Below, piece after piece: positions 1 through 8,535 of a stretch of DNA of 36,861 nucleotides (the first letter of the stretch is position 1; each line of letters starts with the position of its first letter). Source of the stretch: an uncultured Eubacteriales bacterium. GTDB taxonomy: Bacteria; Bacillota; Clostridia; Oscillospirales; CAG-272. The position numbers were made by a program, and so were the translations under genes. The stretch lies in the NCBI GenBank assembly GCA_934503195.1, contig CAKSVM010000026.1:1-36861 (forward strand), read 5' to 3'. The notes below the pieces were generated by a model that ran no database searches, was not told the DNA's origin, and worked only from the letters and a program-made list of their open reading frames with translations.

Positions 1-23
1 GTTGTAGAAATACGGTTAAGCAT
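1..23 (-). CDS. 5' end of an unknown leftward gene (partial)
   Basis: Only the first seven or so codons (reading MLNRIST) are inside the window, so no function can be given. The start is chosen because an AGAGG ribosome-binding site lies about 8 bases before this ATG and a consensus promoter lies just upstream. A second ATG at 28-26 in another frame sits too close to the ribosome-binding site. Confidence 0.4.
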
Positions 24-53
24 TTCATTTACCTCTTTCTCTGTGATGAAAAT

Positions 54-82
54 ATTATATCACCAATCGCGGATGTTGTCAA
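54..82 (-). promoter_or_regulatory. Consensus sigma-A promoter for the leftward edge gene
   Basis: On the minus strand a perfect TTGACA (82-77) is followed by a 17-bp spacer and a perfect TATAAT (59-54), preceded by TGA as an extended -10. It fires out of the left edge of the window and sits just past the stop codon of the ProX-like gene. Confidence 0.85.
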
Positions 83-132
83 GCATCAGTTTTCACAAAA
101 TTGAGCGTGACACGAGAATTATTTTTTGGTAA

Positions 133-621
133 TCACAGGCTAACCACGTCAAAATCATTTCCGTGGGCTTTTATGATTTTTTCGAGATCCGCGGTTTTCA
201 GCCAGACCGTGGCGGTGTTGTCGTTCGGGTGGACGCCGATTATCCCCGAGCCTTCATATAAATCACGGTCGAGGAAGAATTTCACCTTAAGCTCATCGTC
301 GTTGAGGAGCCCGAGCGGAGTCACCGCGCCGGGGATAAGCTTCATGATGGCCATCAGATCCTCCGGCGACGCGAAGGTCAGCTGGCGGGTTTCGTGAGCT
401 TTGCGGAATTCCTTCAGGTCGACGTGCTTGCCACCCTTGACGGTGATAAGATAATAATTCCGCTTCTTATCGTCGCGGACGAAGAGATTCTTCGCGTCGC
501 GGTCGGGATACGGAAGCTCGACTTCGCTAAGCTCCTCCATGTTATAGACGGCCTTGTGTTCGGTTATCTCGTGGGGGATATTGTTTTCTTTCAGATAGGC
601 GTAGATTTCCTGTTTATCCAT
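133..621 (-). CDS. proX: ProX/YbaK-type aminoacyl-tRNA editing protein
   Basis: Stand-alone trans-editing protein of the YbaK/ProX (PrdX) superfamily, which hydrolyses mischarged tRNA, typically Ala-tRNA(Pro), in the cytoplasm. The 162-residue product has the usual single-domain length. Family landmarks are Lys44 in the first conserved strand region (DAKNLFV), GAVTP at about 98-102 and HPNDNTATV at about 131-139. A longer open frame exists upstream, but ATG at 621 is chosen because GGAG precedes it and the family domain begins there. The start lies one base after the stop of the disrupted gene upstream (TAA, A, ATG), so the two were probably translated together. The exact tRNA specificity cannot be read from sequence. 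Confidence 0.88.
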   Translation of the reverse strand: MDKQEIYAYLKENNIPHEITEHKAVYNMEELSEVELPYPDRDAKNLFVRDDKKRNYYLITVKGGKHVDLKEFRKAHETRQLTFASPEDLMAIMKLIPGAVTPLGLLNDDELKVKFFLDRDLYEGSGIIGVHPNDNTATVWLKTADLEKIIKAHGNDFDVVSL

Positions 622-622
622 T

Positions 623-1257
623 TTATTTCTCCGGGAATAAGATCGCGGCAAGATGAGTCGCGTCGACTCCGGCCGCTTCCAGCCCCTCAAGGCAGTAGTG
701 GCAGTAGCAGATGACCTTTCCGGTCTTGTACTCCCGCGCGTGGTCGAGCATGAGCTTTTTCTGTTCTTCTTCGGTGTGCGGGAGAAAGAGTCCCTTCGCC
801 CCATCTTTATAGTGCCTCGGCGCGAGCCTCGGGTTCCTCTCAACCTGCGGGCGGTAGAGTGACAATCCGCAGAAATCGGCGTTTTCTCGGTTGTTTGCGG
901 TTTCGGAAAAGCCGATGTTCATTTTTTTGAGGATACTCCGGACGGCGTCATGGGTTTCCGCGCGGTCGCGCGAACGCCAGCAGTCCTGAAGCGTGACTCC
1001 TCAATTATGTTAGAGCAGTTCGCGCAGAGCGAATAGGTCTCGTCGCCGGGGAGAAAATCCGCGGTGTAGGGGAGCGATTTCCAGTGGTCACGGAACCCGT
1101 CCTCCGGCATTTTTTCCTCGTAGATCCCGACCTTCCAGCACGGCGTGCAGCAACGGATAATCTTTATGTCCGGGAAAAATGAAACATAATCGGTGATCCG
1201 TTTGCTTAAGGCCGGGTACTTAGCGGTGAAAACGCGGCTCGCGATGTAGTATTTCAC
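623..1257 (-). pseudogene. Disrupted Cys-rich (CCG/heterodisulfide-reductase-like) protein
   Basis: Two reading frames together resemble one cysteine-rich protein that I recall from Clostridia genomes. The N-terminal part (GTG at 1257) runs through a CCTPCW motif and a CANCSNIIEE motif. The C-terminal part continues in a different frame with LQDCWRSRD, DFCGLSLYRP and CYCHYCLEGL. The switch falls near 995-999. The segment normally found between IIEE and QDCWRSRD (from memory about 25-35 residues) is absent, so an out-of-frame deletion is more likely than a single-base error. The GTG start overlaps the epimerase stop as GTGA, and the end abuts proX. The remnant may be non-functional; an Fe-S or Zn role is only inferred from the Cys pairs. 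Confidence 0.75.
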
Positions 1258-2363
1258 GCGAAATAACCTCTGATCGCCTCGATTATCCTTTCAGACGCGT
1301 GTCCGTCGCCGTAAGGATTCTTCGCGGCGGCCATTTTTTCGTATTCGGCCTTGTCCGAAATAAGCGACTCGGCCTCGGCGATAACCCGGTCGGTATCGGT
1401 TCCGATCACCTTTACGGTTCCAGCCGCGACAGCCTCGGGACGCTCGGTCTCGGTTCTGAGTACAAGAACGGGCTTATGGAAGGACGGGGCTTCCTCCTGA
1501 ATTCCGCCCGAGTCGGTCATGATGAAGAAGGATTTCGCGATGAGGTTGTGCATATCGGCGACGTCGACCGGATCTGTGAGGATTATGCCCGGTTTGTCTT
1601 TGAGCAGCCCGAAGACGGGGGTGCGGACGGCCGGACTCAGATGCACTGGGTAGACGAAAAGCAGCTCGGGATGGCGTTTTGTGAGTTCGAGGACGGCCTT
1701 GCAGATATTCTCAATGCCGCCGTTCTGATTCTCACGGCGGTGAGCGGTGAGGGCGACGACCTTCCTGTTTTCGAAGTCGATATCACGGAGCTTTTCGTCG
1801 GCGAATTCATAGCCCGGCTTTACGGTGTATCTGAAGGCGTCGAGTGCGGTGTTTCCGGTGACGAAGACGTTATCTTTGATATTCTCCTTCGCGAGGTTTG
1901 AGCGGTTAAGCTCGGTCGGGGCGAAATGAAGGGTCGCGAGCTTTGACGTGAGATTGCGGTTCACTTCCTCCGGGAAGGGCGAGTAGCGGTCGTAGGTGCG
2001 GAGTCCGGCCTCGACGTGGCCGACCGGAATCTTCGCGTAGAAGGCCGCGAGCGCGGCGGCGAAGCTGGTCGTCGTGTCGCCGTGGACAAGCACGAGATCG
2101 GGCTTCGACTCGGCGAGAACCGGTTCGAGTCCCATTATCACGTCGGCGGTGATTGACGAGAGAGTCTGTCCGCGCTTCATGATATTGAGGTCATAATCGG
2201 GCTTCACGCCGAAGTATCCGAGCGCGCTGTCGAGCATTTCGCGGTGCTGCGCCGTGACGCAGACGACGCTTTCGATTCCCTCGGCCTTTTCAAGAGCCTT
2301 TACGAGGGGGCACATCTTTATGGCTTCGGGGCGGGTTCCGAAAACCGACATTACTTTTGGCAT
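1254..2363 (-). CDS. wecB: UDP-N-acetylglucosamine 2-epimerase (non-hydrolysing)
   Basis: Cytoplasmic enzyme that interconverts UDP-GlcNAc and UDP-ManNAc for teichoic acid, capsule or other envelope glycans. The 369-residue length is normal for WecB/MnaA. Motifs seen: GTRPEAIK (9-16), HGDTT with Asp95, HVEAGLR with Glu117, FPEE (about 130-133), His208 in AHRRE, DSGGIQEE (284-291) and ERPEA (about 307-311). The ATG at 2363 is preceded by AAAGGAGA; an upstream extension to 2462 has no homologous sequence. Its stop overlaps the following GTG start by four bases. No other envelope-sugar genes are nearby, so the final polymer is unknown. Confidence 0.95.
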   Translation of the reverse strand: MPKVMSVFGTRPEAIKMCPLVKALEKAEGIESVVCVTAQHREMLDSALGYFGVKPDYDLNIMKRGQTLSSITADVIMGLEPVLAESKPDLVLVHGDTTTSFAAALAAFYAKIPVGHVEAGLRTYDRYSPFPEEVNRNLTSKLATLHFAPTELNRSNLAKENIKDNVFVTGNTALDAFRYTVKPGYEFADEKLRDIDFENRKVVALTAHRRENQNGGIENICKAVLELTKRHPELLFVYPVHLSPAVRTPVFGLLKDKPGIILTDPVDVADMHNLIAKSFFIMTDSGGIQEEAPSFHKPVLVLRTETERPEAVAAGTVKVIGTDTDRVIAEAESLISDKAEYEKMAAAKNPYGDGHASERIIEAIRGYFA

Positions 2364-2412
2364 TTGTCTTCTCCTTTGATTCCGGTTGCTAGGAATAAGC
2401 TGAATAATTGGA

Positions 2413-2460
2413 GTTTTCACGCGAACAAGAGCTAAATTATGATCCTTTCCGCGTGAAAAC
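2413..2460. repeat. Inverted repeat between mini-RNase III and epimerase genes
   Basis: Perfect 11-bp arms, GTTTTCACGCG (2413-2423) and CGCGTGAAAAC (2450-2460), with a 26-base spacer. It sits between the stop of the mini-RNase III gene and the start of wecB. There is no T-run after it on the minus strand, so it may be an operator, a processing site or a weak terminator rather than a standard intrinsic terminator. Confidence 0.6.
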
Positions 2461-2469
2461 AAACTTAAA

Positions 2470-2871
2470 TCAGCTTTTCCGTAATTCCTTTATTTTATCA
2501 TCATACGCGGCGGCGAAAAGCTCGTCGGCGCGCTCGTTCTTTCCGGTGAGATCGAGCCAGCCGAATAAGGCCTCGAATCCGGTGGCGCGGCGGTATTCGA
2601 GCGCGGACGCGCTTTTGGGGATCGAGATTCCGCTGGCGTTCCGGCCGCGTTTGTAGATATATTCCTCTTCCTCGGTGAGAAGCGGCATGATCCTTTCGGC
2701 GGCGGCCGACTGCTCGGTCGCCTTGACAAAGCCGAGGGCCAGGTGATTCAGCTTTCCGCTTCCGGTGAGACTGAGGCTTATCAGAAAGCGGCGGGTGAGA
2801 AGCTCAAGGTATGCGTCGCCAAGATAGGCGAGTGCCGCGCCGTTAAGCTCTCTTACAAGGTTTTCATTCAT
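2470..2871 (-). CDS. mrnC: Mini-ribonuclease III (23S rRNA maturation)
   Basis: Small dimeric RNase III-like endonuclease without a dsRNA-binding domain. In Firmicutes it trims the ends of 23S rRNA precursors. The 133-residue size fits. The catalytic helix reads AYLGDAYLE with Asp19, followed by a KLNH helix, the conserved EEEEYIYKRGRNA stretch near 77-89 and EYRRATGFEALFGWL near 92-106, which carries the second acidic position. ATG 2871 is chosen for the GGAG nine bases upstream. A perfect -10 and a 17-bp-spaced -35 lie directly upstream at 2905-2933. In many Firmicutes this gene sits by cysS or a tRNA methyltransferase; here it leads into wecB instead. Confidence 0.93.
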   Translation of the reverse strand: MNENLVRELNGAALAYLGDAYLELLTRRFLISLSLTGSGKLNHLALGFVKATEQSAAAERIMPLLTEEEEYIYKRGRNASGISIPKSASALEYRRATGFEALFGWLDLTGKNERADELFAAAYDDKIKELRKS

Positions 2872-2904
2872 TCGGGTCAACTCCGTTTGATATTCGTTTA
2901 TGAT

Positions 2905-2933
2905 ATTATACCACATTCTCCCGGATTTTGCAA
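2905..2933 (-). promoter_or_regulatory. Promoter of mrnC
   Basis: Minus-strand TTGCAA (2933-2928), a 17-bp spacer and TATAAT (2910-2905), with TGG immediately before the -10. It is about 35 bases upstream of the mrnC ATG. Confidence 0.8.
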
Positions 2934-2951
2934 GCGGAAAACGTAAAGTGG

Positions 2952-3081
2952 CCGGGAGATTTCCCACAGATTTGTGGAAACGCTGAACGATTCGGGCTTT
3001 CGAAGAAAAAAGTCTTGGATTTATGGGCTTTTTCTGTGAAAGCAACCTCAAATCAGTGTTTCCACATGGAAACTCTCCCGG
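2952..3081. repeat. 130-bp imperfect palindrome after the transglutaminase gene
   Basis: The two halves are reverse complements over nearly their full length. Outer arms CCGGGAGA (2952-2959) and TCTCCCGG (3074-3081) are perfect. Next arms TGTGGAAACGCTGA (2973-2986) and 3053-3066 match at 13 of 14 positions. Inner arms built on GCTTTC and AGAAAAA also pair. It begins six bases past the stop of the membrane transglutaminase and ends just before the mrnC promoter. It could fold as a long RNA stem acting as terminator or stabiliser, or be a MITE-like insertion. No clear target-site duplication was seen. Confidence 0.75.
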
Positions 3082-3086
3082 TGAGA

Positions 3087-5900
3087 TCAGATCGCCAGGA
3101 TGTATCTTCTGAGCATCTTCTTCGCGAATCCGCATTCGCGAAGCGAGTAGGCGCGCAGATACGCCGCGTAGGACGCGATCAGCAAGGCGTCGGCAGGACT
3201 GTAGGACGCGGCGAACTCGACTGTCTGCATCGCGGTTGACACTTTCTCGAATTTCTCGGGCGCGATGTTGTCGAAGACCTTCCCGACGCGCTTTGAGAAT
3301 CCACTCCGCTGCTCGCCGGGAGCCGGGGTGAGTCCGTAGAATTTCAGAATCCGGTAAATCTCGGCGTTCAGTGCTTTCGCGGAATCGGACGAGGACGCGG
3401 CGGAGGATTTCAGCCTTTCGAAATTCCGGTCGGCGCGCGACGCTCTTGATTTCAGGATTATGATCACGGCGACGATGAGCGCGGCGGCGATCACGGCGGT
3501 CAGGATCCACGCCGGGAAGGACTTCTTTTCGACCGGATCTGGGGTTACCACCGGGGTTTCGGTTCCGCTTGTTGTCTCCTCCGGGATGGTTTCAACTGGA
3601 TCCTCGGGAGCCGTTGTTGTGTCCCCGGTATCGCTTTCGGCGGAATGGTAGCCGTCGTACATATCCGACATATAGGGCGTTGTGGCCTCGTACAGCACCC
3701 ATCCGTAGTTGTTGAGGTAAACCTCGATCCACGCGTGGGCGTTGCTGTCGAGAACACGCGTCGAATATCTCGCGGTGGCGTCGGTGCCGCGGTTACGGGT
3801 GAAATTATCGGCGATATAGCCCTCGGCGTAGCGCGCGGGGATTCCGAGCGCGCGGATCAGCATCACGGCCGACGTGGCGAACTGGACGCAATAGCCTTCA
3901 TGCGTGTCGAAAAGGAAGGTCTCGGCGGCGTTTATGTAGGGACGGTCGGGATCCGGCGACTTCGGGTTCAGGGTGTAAACCATGTTTTTCGAGAGGAAGT
4001 CGATGATCTTTCTGACCTTGAGGTTTGTCGCGCGGTAGTAATCCATATCCTGATAGGTCGGCATATCGCTGAAGATTATCGAGCGCGCGAGGCTTTCGAA
4101 GCTCTCGAAGTTCTCGCATCCGGCAAGATACGTTTCATACACGTAGTCGCGGTAGGTTCTGAAGTTCGAGCCGACGCCAAGGACGCGGTAACGGTCATGG
4201 TCGTCCATCTCGAAGATGTAACGGTAGGGGAGCGAGTTCTTTTCGGCGGCCTCGGGATCGTCGGCGTCATCAAGGTTCAGGAAGAGACGCCAGTTCGGGT
4301 ACGCGGCGGCGAGTGCCTCGTCGGTGGCGTTGCTTCCTCCGGCGGCGTTTATGATCCTTTCCAGTACGAAATACTCGTTTTCGAAGCGGGCGACAACGGC
4401 CGAGAGATTCTGGGCGAAGTCGGGATCGCGGAGAAGCGGGAGGTTGGCGATTGTCGAATACTCGTCAAGGAAGACATATGAGGTCGATGAGAAAATTCCG
4501 TCGGAGTAGTTTGAGTAGCTGTTTCCGGAGGAATTTCTCGTGCCGTATTCAAGCAGGCCGAGACGCTGGTCGCTGTAGGAAGGCAGGAAGAGGAGGTTTG
4601 CGGTGGGGCGGTATTTTCTGATATCAACCCGGGCGGTTATATAGCCGAGATCGATATGGCTTGCGACGTTTCCGCTTGTTTTCAGGCCGACGAGGTTTTC
4701 GTCGACCGCCCAGAGAAGCTCGCTTGTCAGAAGCTCGGGCGAGAAACCCTCTCCGAAGGCCCCCTTATACGCCGCGATGTCGTCGTAGGAGGGCGAGTTC
4801 CAGCTGTCGTCGTGATAATCGGTGCCGACCCAGTTGCGGATGTAGATCGGGATGTTAGTGTCGGACGAAACAGTGAAGACGTGGGTTCCGGAATAGCTCC
4901 GGTTCTCAAACGCGGTGCTTCGCTTGTCGATCGCCGAGACGCCCGAGAAGAGAAGGCTTCCGAAATCGGGATTCTTTCCGTTGGCGAGCGAGACGAAATA
5001 GTTTTCGAGCTTCGCGGCTGGAACCGAGATCGCCGGAATATCGTCCATCCGCTTTGTGAGTCCCGCCGGGATCACGAGAAGGAGCGCGGCGGCGAGCGCG
5101 GACGCCAGTCCTATGAATCCGCCCATCGACGAGCTTCGTCTCCTGAGCGCGGTTATCTCGCGGCGCGCGGATTTTGAGCGCGATCCGGAACCCGACGCCG
5201 AGGCTATCGACGCGCGGTCGGCGAATATCCGGTCGTATCCGGCGAGCGCGATGACTCCGATGGCGGCGGCCATGATCATCGCGAATCCGGTATTCGGCCC
5301 GTTCATGCCGTAGTAGAGGAAGATCGCGCAGACCGCGCTTCCGACCGCGACGATCGGGAGAATATGCACGCGCCGCAATACGCAGGCGGCGAAAAGCGCG
5401 GTGAGCAGGACGACGACTATCGTGAAGGCCTGTTCAAGGCAGATATAGTGGTTTATGTGGAGTCTGCGCATCGAGGCGTCGTAATTGAGGATATAGCTCC
5501 GCATTCCAGAATATCCGATCGCGCTGAGCTTCATGAAGAAGGTGTTGCGGAGCGCGGCGAAATCGTAGAAAAGTCTTTCGACGATATGATCAGCGGTTAT
5601 CACATAGACCGTTCCGGCGATAATTCCGGCGGCCGAGAGGCTTATGAAGAATTTCTTCGAGATTCCCATAAGCGAGAAGATCACTGTCGCGATCAGCGTG
5701 ATCATCACCGTTCGGGTGAGAACAAGGGTTCCCTGCGGCATCGTGTCGGATTTCAGCGAGTCGGCGATGAATATCGCGAAGCCGAGCGAGAGCAGGAAGG
5801 TCAGCACCGCGCGGCAGATATAGCCGAGTATCGGAAATCCGTCGTCGGCGCGGCTGTTTCCGGGGATCAGGAGTTCGGTGTCGATCTGAGCTTTTTTCAT
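3087..5900 (-). CDS. Membrane transglutaminase-like protein (TgpA type) with DUF4129-like tail
   Basis: 937-residue polytopic membrane protein. Residues about 25-280 contain several hydrophobic helices; about 330-640 form an extracellular region. A transglutaminase core follows with Cys671 (EGYCVQFA), His722 (NAHAW) and Glu738 (YEATTP), where Glu replaces the more common Asp as often seen in this family. A Pro/Thr-rich linker (about 755-793), one C-terminal transmembrane helix (about 797-816) and a cytoplasmic DUF4129-like tail complete it. AGGAGG precedes the ATG, which directly follows the DUF58 stop (TAAATG). MoxR, DUF58 and transglutaminase genes commonly travel together. The substrate is unknown; peptidase or cross-linking activity at the cell surface is the usual guess. 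Confidence 0.9.
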   Translation of the reverse strand: MKKAQIDTELLIPGNSRADDGFPILGYICRAVLTFLLSLGFAIFIADSLKSDTMPQGTLVLTRTVMITLIATVIFSLMGISKKFFISLSAAGIIAGTVYVITADHIVERLFYDFAALRNTFFMKLSAIGYSGMRSYILNYDASMRRLHINHYICLEQAFTIVVVLLTALFAACVLRRVHILPIVAVGSAVCAIFLYYGMNGPNTGFAMIMAAAIGVIALAGYDRIFADRASIASASGSGSRSKSARREITALRRRSSSMGGFIGLASALAAALLLVIPAGLTKRMDDIPAISVPAAKLENYFVSLANGKNPDFGSLLFSGVSAIDKRSTAFENRSYSGTHVFTVSSDTNIPIYIRNWVGTDYHDDSWNSPSYDDIAAYKGAFGEGFSPELLTSELLWAVDENLVGLKTSGNVASHIDLGYITARVDIRKYRPTANLLFLPSYSDQRLGLLEYGTRNSSGNSYSNYSDGIFSSTSYVFLDEYSTIANLPLLRDPDFAQNLSAVVARFENEYFVLERIINAAGGSNATDEALAAAYPNWRLFLNLDDADDPEAAEKNSLPYRYIFEMDDHDRYRVLGVGSNFRTYRDYVYETYLAGCENFESFESLARSIIFSDMPTYQDMDYYRATNLKVRKIIDFLSKNMVYTLNPKSPDPDRPYINAAETFLFDTHEGYCVQFATSAVMLIRALGIPARYAEGYIADNFTRNRGTDATARYSTRVLDSNAHAWIEVYLNNYGWVLYEATTPYMSDMYDGYHSAESDTGDTTTAPEDPVETIPEETTSGTETPVVTPDPVEKKSFPAWILTAVIAAALIVAVIIILKSRASRADRNFERLKSSAASSSDSAKALNAEIYRILKFYGLTPAPGEQRSGFSKRVGKVFDNIAPEKFEKVSTAMQTVEFAASYSPADALLIASYAAYLRAYSLRECGFAKKMLRRYILAI

Positions 5901-7217
5901 TTAAGACATCTTCCTCCTTGTGACGGACATGAATCCCGAAAGCTCGGCGAGGCGTCTTGTCTCGTCTCTTTCGGCCTTTTCGTCGGGCTTTCTGAAGGCC
6001 GGGGCGGTCGGGTAGATGAGTTCGATTCCCTTTGCGCCGAGATCCTCATGCAGTGAGGCGAGTTTCAGATACTCGTCGACGGCCGGGGAAGTGATAGTCG
6101 AGCTTACGATTATCAGCGACGCGCCGCCCGTATCCGTAATGAGCGACGAGAGACGCTGAATCTGCCTATCCGTGCTCAGCATCGGCGCGCGGGCGAAGCT
6201 GACAAAGGCCGAGTCGAAGTCGTTCATGTCGTTTATCTCATATACGCTCGGGACAAGCTTACCTCCGCACTCTGAGAACCAGAGGAGCTTCGCGCTGTTC
6301 TTCGCCCTGAGTTCACGTAAGGTAGCGGCGAGGGCGTTTTCGACGACAAGATCAGTCATGAGGTTGTCGTAAACCTCTTCAAAGCCCTCGATCGGCTCGA
6401 ATGGCGCGTCTCCGTTCGTATAATGGGTCTCAAGGTCGCAGAGAATATAGACCGAGTCGCCAATGTTGTGGAGATAATCCTTGACGACAAGCTCCTCGCT
6501 CTTTGACGAGAGCTTCCAGTGAATCGATTTCATGCTGTCTCCGGCGAGGTAGGCGCGGACGTCGGAGGACTCGGTGACGTCGGTTCCCTTTGTACGCTGG
6601 ATGGTTTGGATCGAAAGATCGCTCTCGGCCGAATCGGCGCGCGGAGAAAGTTCGAAGCGTCGCGGAAGCACGGTGATTTTCGCGGTGTGTTCGCAGGCGA
6701 TTTTCACCCGGGCAAAGCCGAAGCAGTCGGTGACGGTGACGTTTGAGAGGCCGATCTCATATTCGCCGCGGAAGGCGAATTTCGCGCTTCTTCTTATCTC
6801 ACATCCGTCCATCGGCGCGAGAGTAAGGGCGACCGAGACGGTCTGGCATTTCGCTCCGGTCTTGTCCGGAACAAGCAGCTCAGCCTCGACAAGCGAGAAC
6901 GGAATCACCGAGTTATTCGAAATCAGCGAAACGAAATCAAACTGTGTGTTCTTCTCCACCGTGTCGGCCGATACCCTGACCGCGGTGCGGACGAATACCG
7001 CGGCCATCGTGAGCCAGAATATCGGTATCAGCGGCAGAAGCAGCGAGAATATGAAGGTCATGTAGGAGAGCGGGAGCTTCAGAGACTGCGCGAAGAGAAG
7101 CGTCACCAGCACAAAGAGCGGGATCAGTATAGCCCGCTTTGTGAGCCGGAACGAAAATCGCGCCTTATTTTCGCGCGGGACTTTTTTCACGTTCTCCTGG
7201 TTTGCCGACGCGGTCAT
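5901..7217 (-). CDS. DUF58 domain membrane protein
   Basis: 438 residues with two adjacent hydrophobic helices at about 28-78, then a cytoplasmic or surface beta-rich region and the DUF58 signature, here DVRAYLAGD (219-227) followed by IHWKLSS (232-238). DUF58 proteins are near-universal partners of MoxR ATPases and have a degenerate von Willebrand A-like fold; the molecular role is not established. Its ATG overlaps the moxR stop by four bases (ATGA) and its stop abuts the transglutaminase ATG, so the three are tightly coupled and probably form one complex. Confidence 0.92.
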   Translation of the reverse strand: MTASANQENVKKVPRENKARFSFRLTKRAILIPLFVLVTLLFAQSLKLPLSYMTFIFSLLLPLIPIFWLTMAAVFVRTAVRVSADTVEKNTQFDFVSLISNNSVIPFSLVEAELLVPDKTGAKCQTVSVALTLAPMDGCEIRRSAKFAFRGEYEIGLSNVTVTDCFGFARVKIACEHTAKITVLPRRFELSPRADSAESDLSIQTIQRTKGTDVTESSDVRAYLAGDSMKSIHWKLSSKSEELVVKDYLHNIGDSVYILCDLETHYTNGDAPFEPIEGFEEVYDNLMTDLVVENALAATLRELRAKNSAKLLWFSECGGKLVPSVYEINDMNDFDSAFVSFARAPMLSTDRQIQRLSSLITDTGGASLIIVSSTITSPAVDEYLKLASLHEDLGAKGIELIYPTAPAFRKPDEKAERDETRRLAELSGFMSVTRRKMS

Positions 7218-8209
7218 CTGCCTGTGCCTTTCGTCGGGACGGCGACTGATTTCAGGGTGTCGGAGACGATATCAGCGGCGGTGAGTCCCGAGAGCTTTGC
7301 CTCCTGCGTGAGGAGAAGTCTGTGCGGAACCGACACCTTGAATATGTCGGCGATATCCTCGGGGATAACGTAATTCCGGCTGTGCATGAAGGCATAGGCC
7401 TGCGAGAGGCGTTTGACCGCGAGCGAGGCTCTGGGGCTGGCTCCGAGCGCGGCGGCCGAATGAGTTCTGGTCGCACCGACGAGCGAGACGATGTATTTGC
7501 AGAGCGCGGGGTCGATATGTACATCGGCGGTCAGCGAGCGGAGGAAGCGGACGAGCTTCACCCCGACGACCGGCTTTATCTCGTCGAGCGGATCAGACTC
7601 GCCGCGGCTTTCGACGATCCTCACTTCCTCGTCAAGCGTCGGATAGCCCATCGAGAGCTTCAGCGAGAAGCGGTCGAGCTGCGCCTCGGGGAGAGGGTAG
7701 GTTCCGACGAAGCCGGAGGGGTTCTGAGTCGCGATTACCATGAACGGCTCGGGGAGGTCATAGGTCTTTCCGTCGACCGTCACGCGGCATTCTTGCATGG
7801 CCTCAAGGAGCGCGGACTGGGTTTTCGGCGAGGCGCGGTTGATTTCGTCGGCGAGGAGGACGTTCGTCATGACGAGTCCCGACGTGAAGTCGAAGCTCTC
7901 GGACTTGCGGTTATAGATATTGAAGCCGGTGATATCCGACGCGGTGAGGTCGGGAGTGAACTGCGCGCGGCGGAAATCGAGTCCGGCTGCCTTTGCCAGA
8001 GCGGCGGCGAGTGTGGTTTTTCCGACTCCGGGGACGTCCTCGATGAGGACGTGTCCGCCCGAAAGCAGCGCGGTGACGAGGAGGATTATTTCGCGATGCT
8101 TTCCGACGATGACGTGTTCGATCTCAGAGGTGAGGCGTCCGGCGGCGTCATATGCCTTTTCGGCGTCGACGTCGGCGAAGGTGACTTTTCTGTATGTGTT
8201 TTCTTCCAT
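7214..8209 (-). CDS. MoxR-family AAA+ ATPase
   Basis: 331-residue chaperone-like AAA+ ATPase thought to remodel or activate partner proteins carrying VWA/DUF58 domains. Walker A is VPGVGKTT with Lys64, Walker B is LLADE with Asp121-Glu122, and sensor-1 lies in ATQNP (about 160-164). The C-terminal lid domain runs from about 230. ATG at 8209 is preferred because AAGGA lies 11 bases upstream and family members begin here; a start at 8248 would add 13 atypical residues. It is the first gene of the operon that continues with DUF58 and transglutaminase genes. Confidence 0.94.
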   Translation of the reverse strand: MEENTYRKVTFADVDAEKAYDAAGRLTSEIEHVIVGKHREIILLVTALLSGGHVLIEDVPGVGKTTLAAALAKAAGLDFRRAQFTPDLTASDITGFNIYNRKSESFDFTSGLVMTNVLLADEINRASPKTQSALLEAMQECRVTVDGKTYDLPEPFMVIATQNPSGFVGTYPLPEAQLDRFSLKLSMGYPTLDEEVRIVESRGESDPLDEIKPVVGVKLVRFLRSLTADVHIDPALCKYIVSLVGATRTHSAAALGASPRASLAVKRLSQAYAFMHSRNYVIPEDIADIFKVSVPHRLLLTQEAKLSGLTAADIVSDTLKSVAVPTKGTGR

Positions 8210-8277
8210 TGGCGTTTTTATCCTTCTTTGAAACTTATAGTGGTTCAATACGACAATTATAATATTCTTTCTTGTTT

Positions 8278-8306
8278 ATTATATCATATTTTGTCATTAT
8301 GTGCAA
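8278..8306 (-). promoter_or_regulatory. Promoter of the moxR operon
   Basis: Minus-strand TTGCAC (8306-8301), a 17-bp spacer and a perfect TATAAT (8283-8278) preceded by TGA. The -35 is weak (TTG only), so the extended -10 probably carries the promoter. Confidence 0.7.
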
Positions 8307-8395
8307 TAGACGTAGAAAGAGTTAATAATTTTTTTACGGAATAGTAGAATCTGAATTTTGCTCACAAAACTTCATGATGAGTTGAGTAAAACTTA

Positions 8396-8424
8396 TTGAC
8401 AAACGGGAAATGGTGTGGTATAAT
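8396..8424 (+). promoter_or_regulatory. Consensus promoter of the solute-binding protein region
   Basis: Perfect TTGACA (8396-8401), a 17-bp spacer and perfect TATAAT (8419-8424) preceded by TGG. It is unusually strong for a gene that is now frameshifted. Confidence 0.88.
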
Positions 8425-8535
8425 AGCACTGCATGATTTTCAAAACCCGGCGCGGGAAAGACAGAAATCGGAGCATCCAGTGTTTCCCCTTTATTATCTT
8501 CAGAAATTTTTTATCTCAAAACAGAGGATAATCCT

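Larger units (their letters stand above)
8210..8535. other. Divergent intergenic region with two outward promoters
   Basis: No coding sequence is supported here. The stretch is AT-rich and holds the leftward moxR promoter (8278-8306) and the rightward promoter of the solute-binding-protein region (8396-8424), leaving a 5' leader of roughly 100 bases before 8536. I recognise no riboswitch or T-box in that leader. Confidence 0.6.

Noticed and set aside
7322..8344. 340-codon frame antisense to moxR
   Set aside because: Complement of a clear MoxR gene with Walker motifs; Arg/Glu-rich shadow without domain or ribosome-binding site.
8425..8535. Riboswitch in the solute-binding-protein leader
   Set aside because: The leader of about 110 bases shows no recognised aptamer core and no terminator/antiterminator pair.
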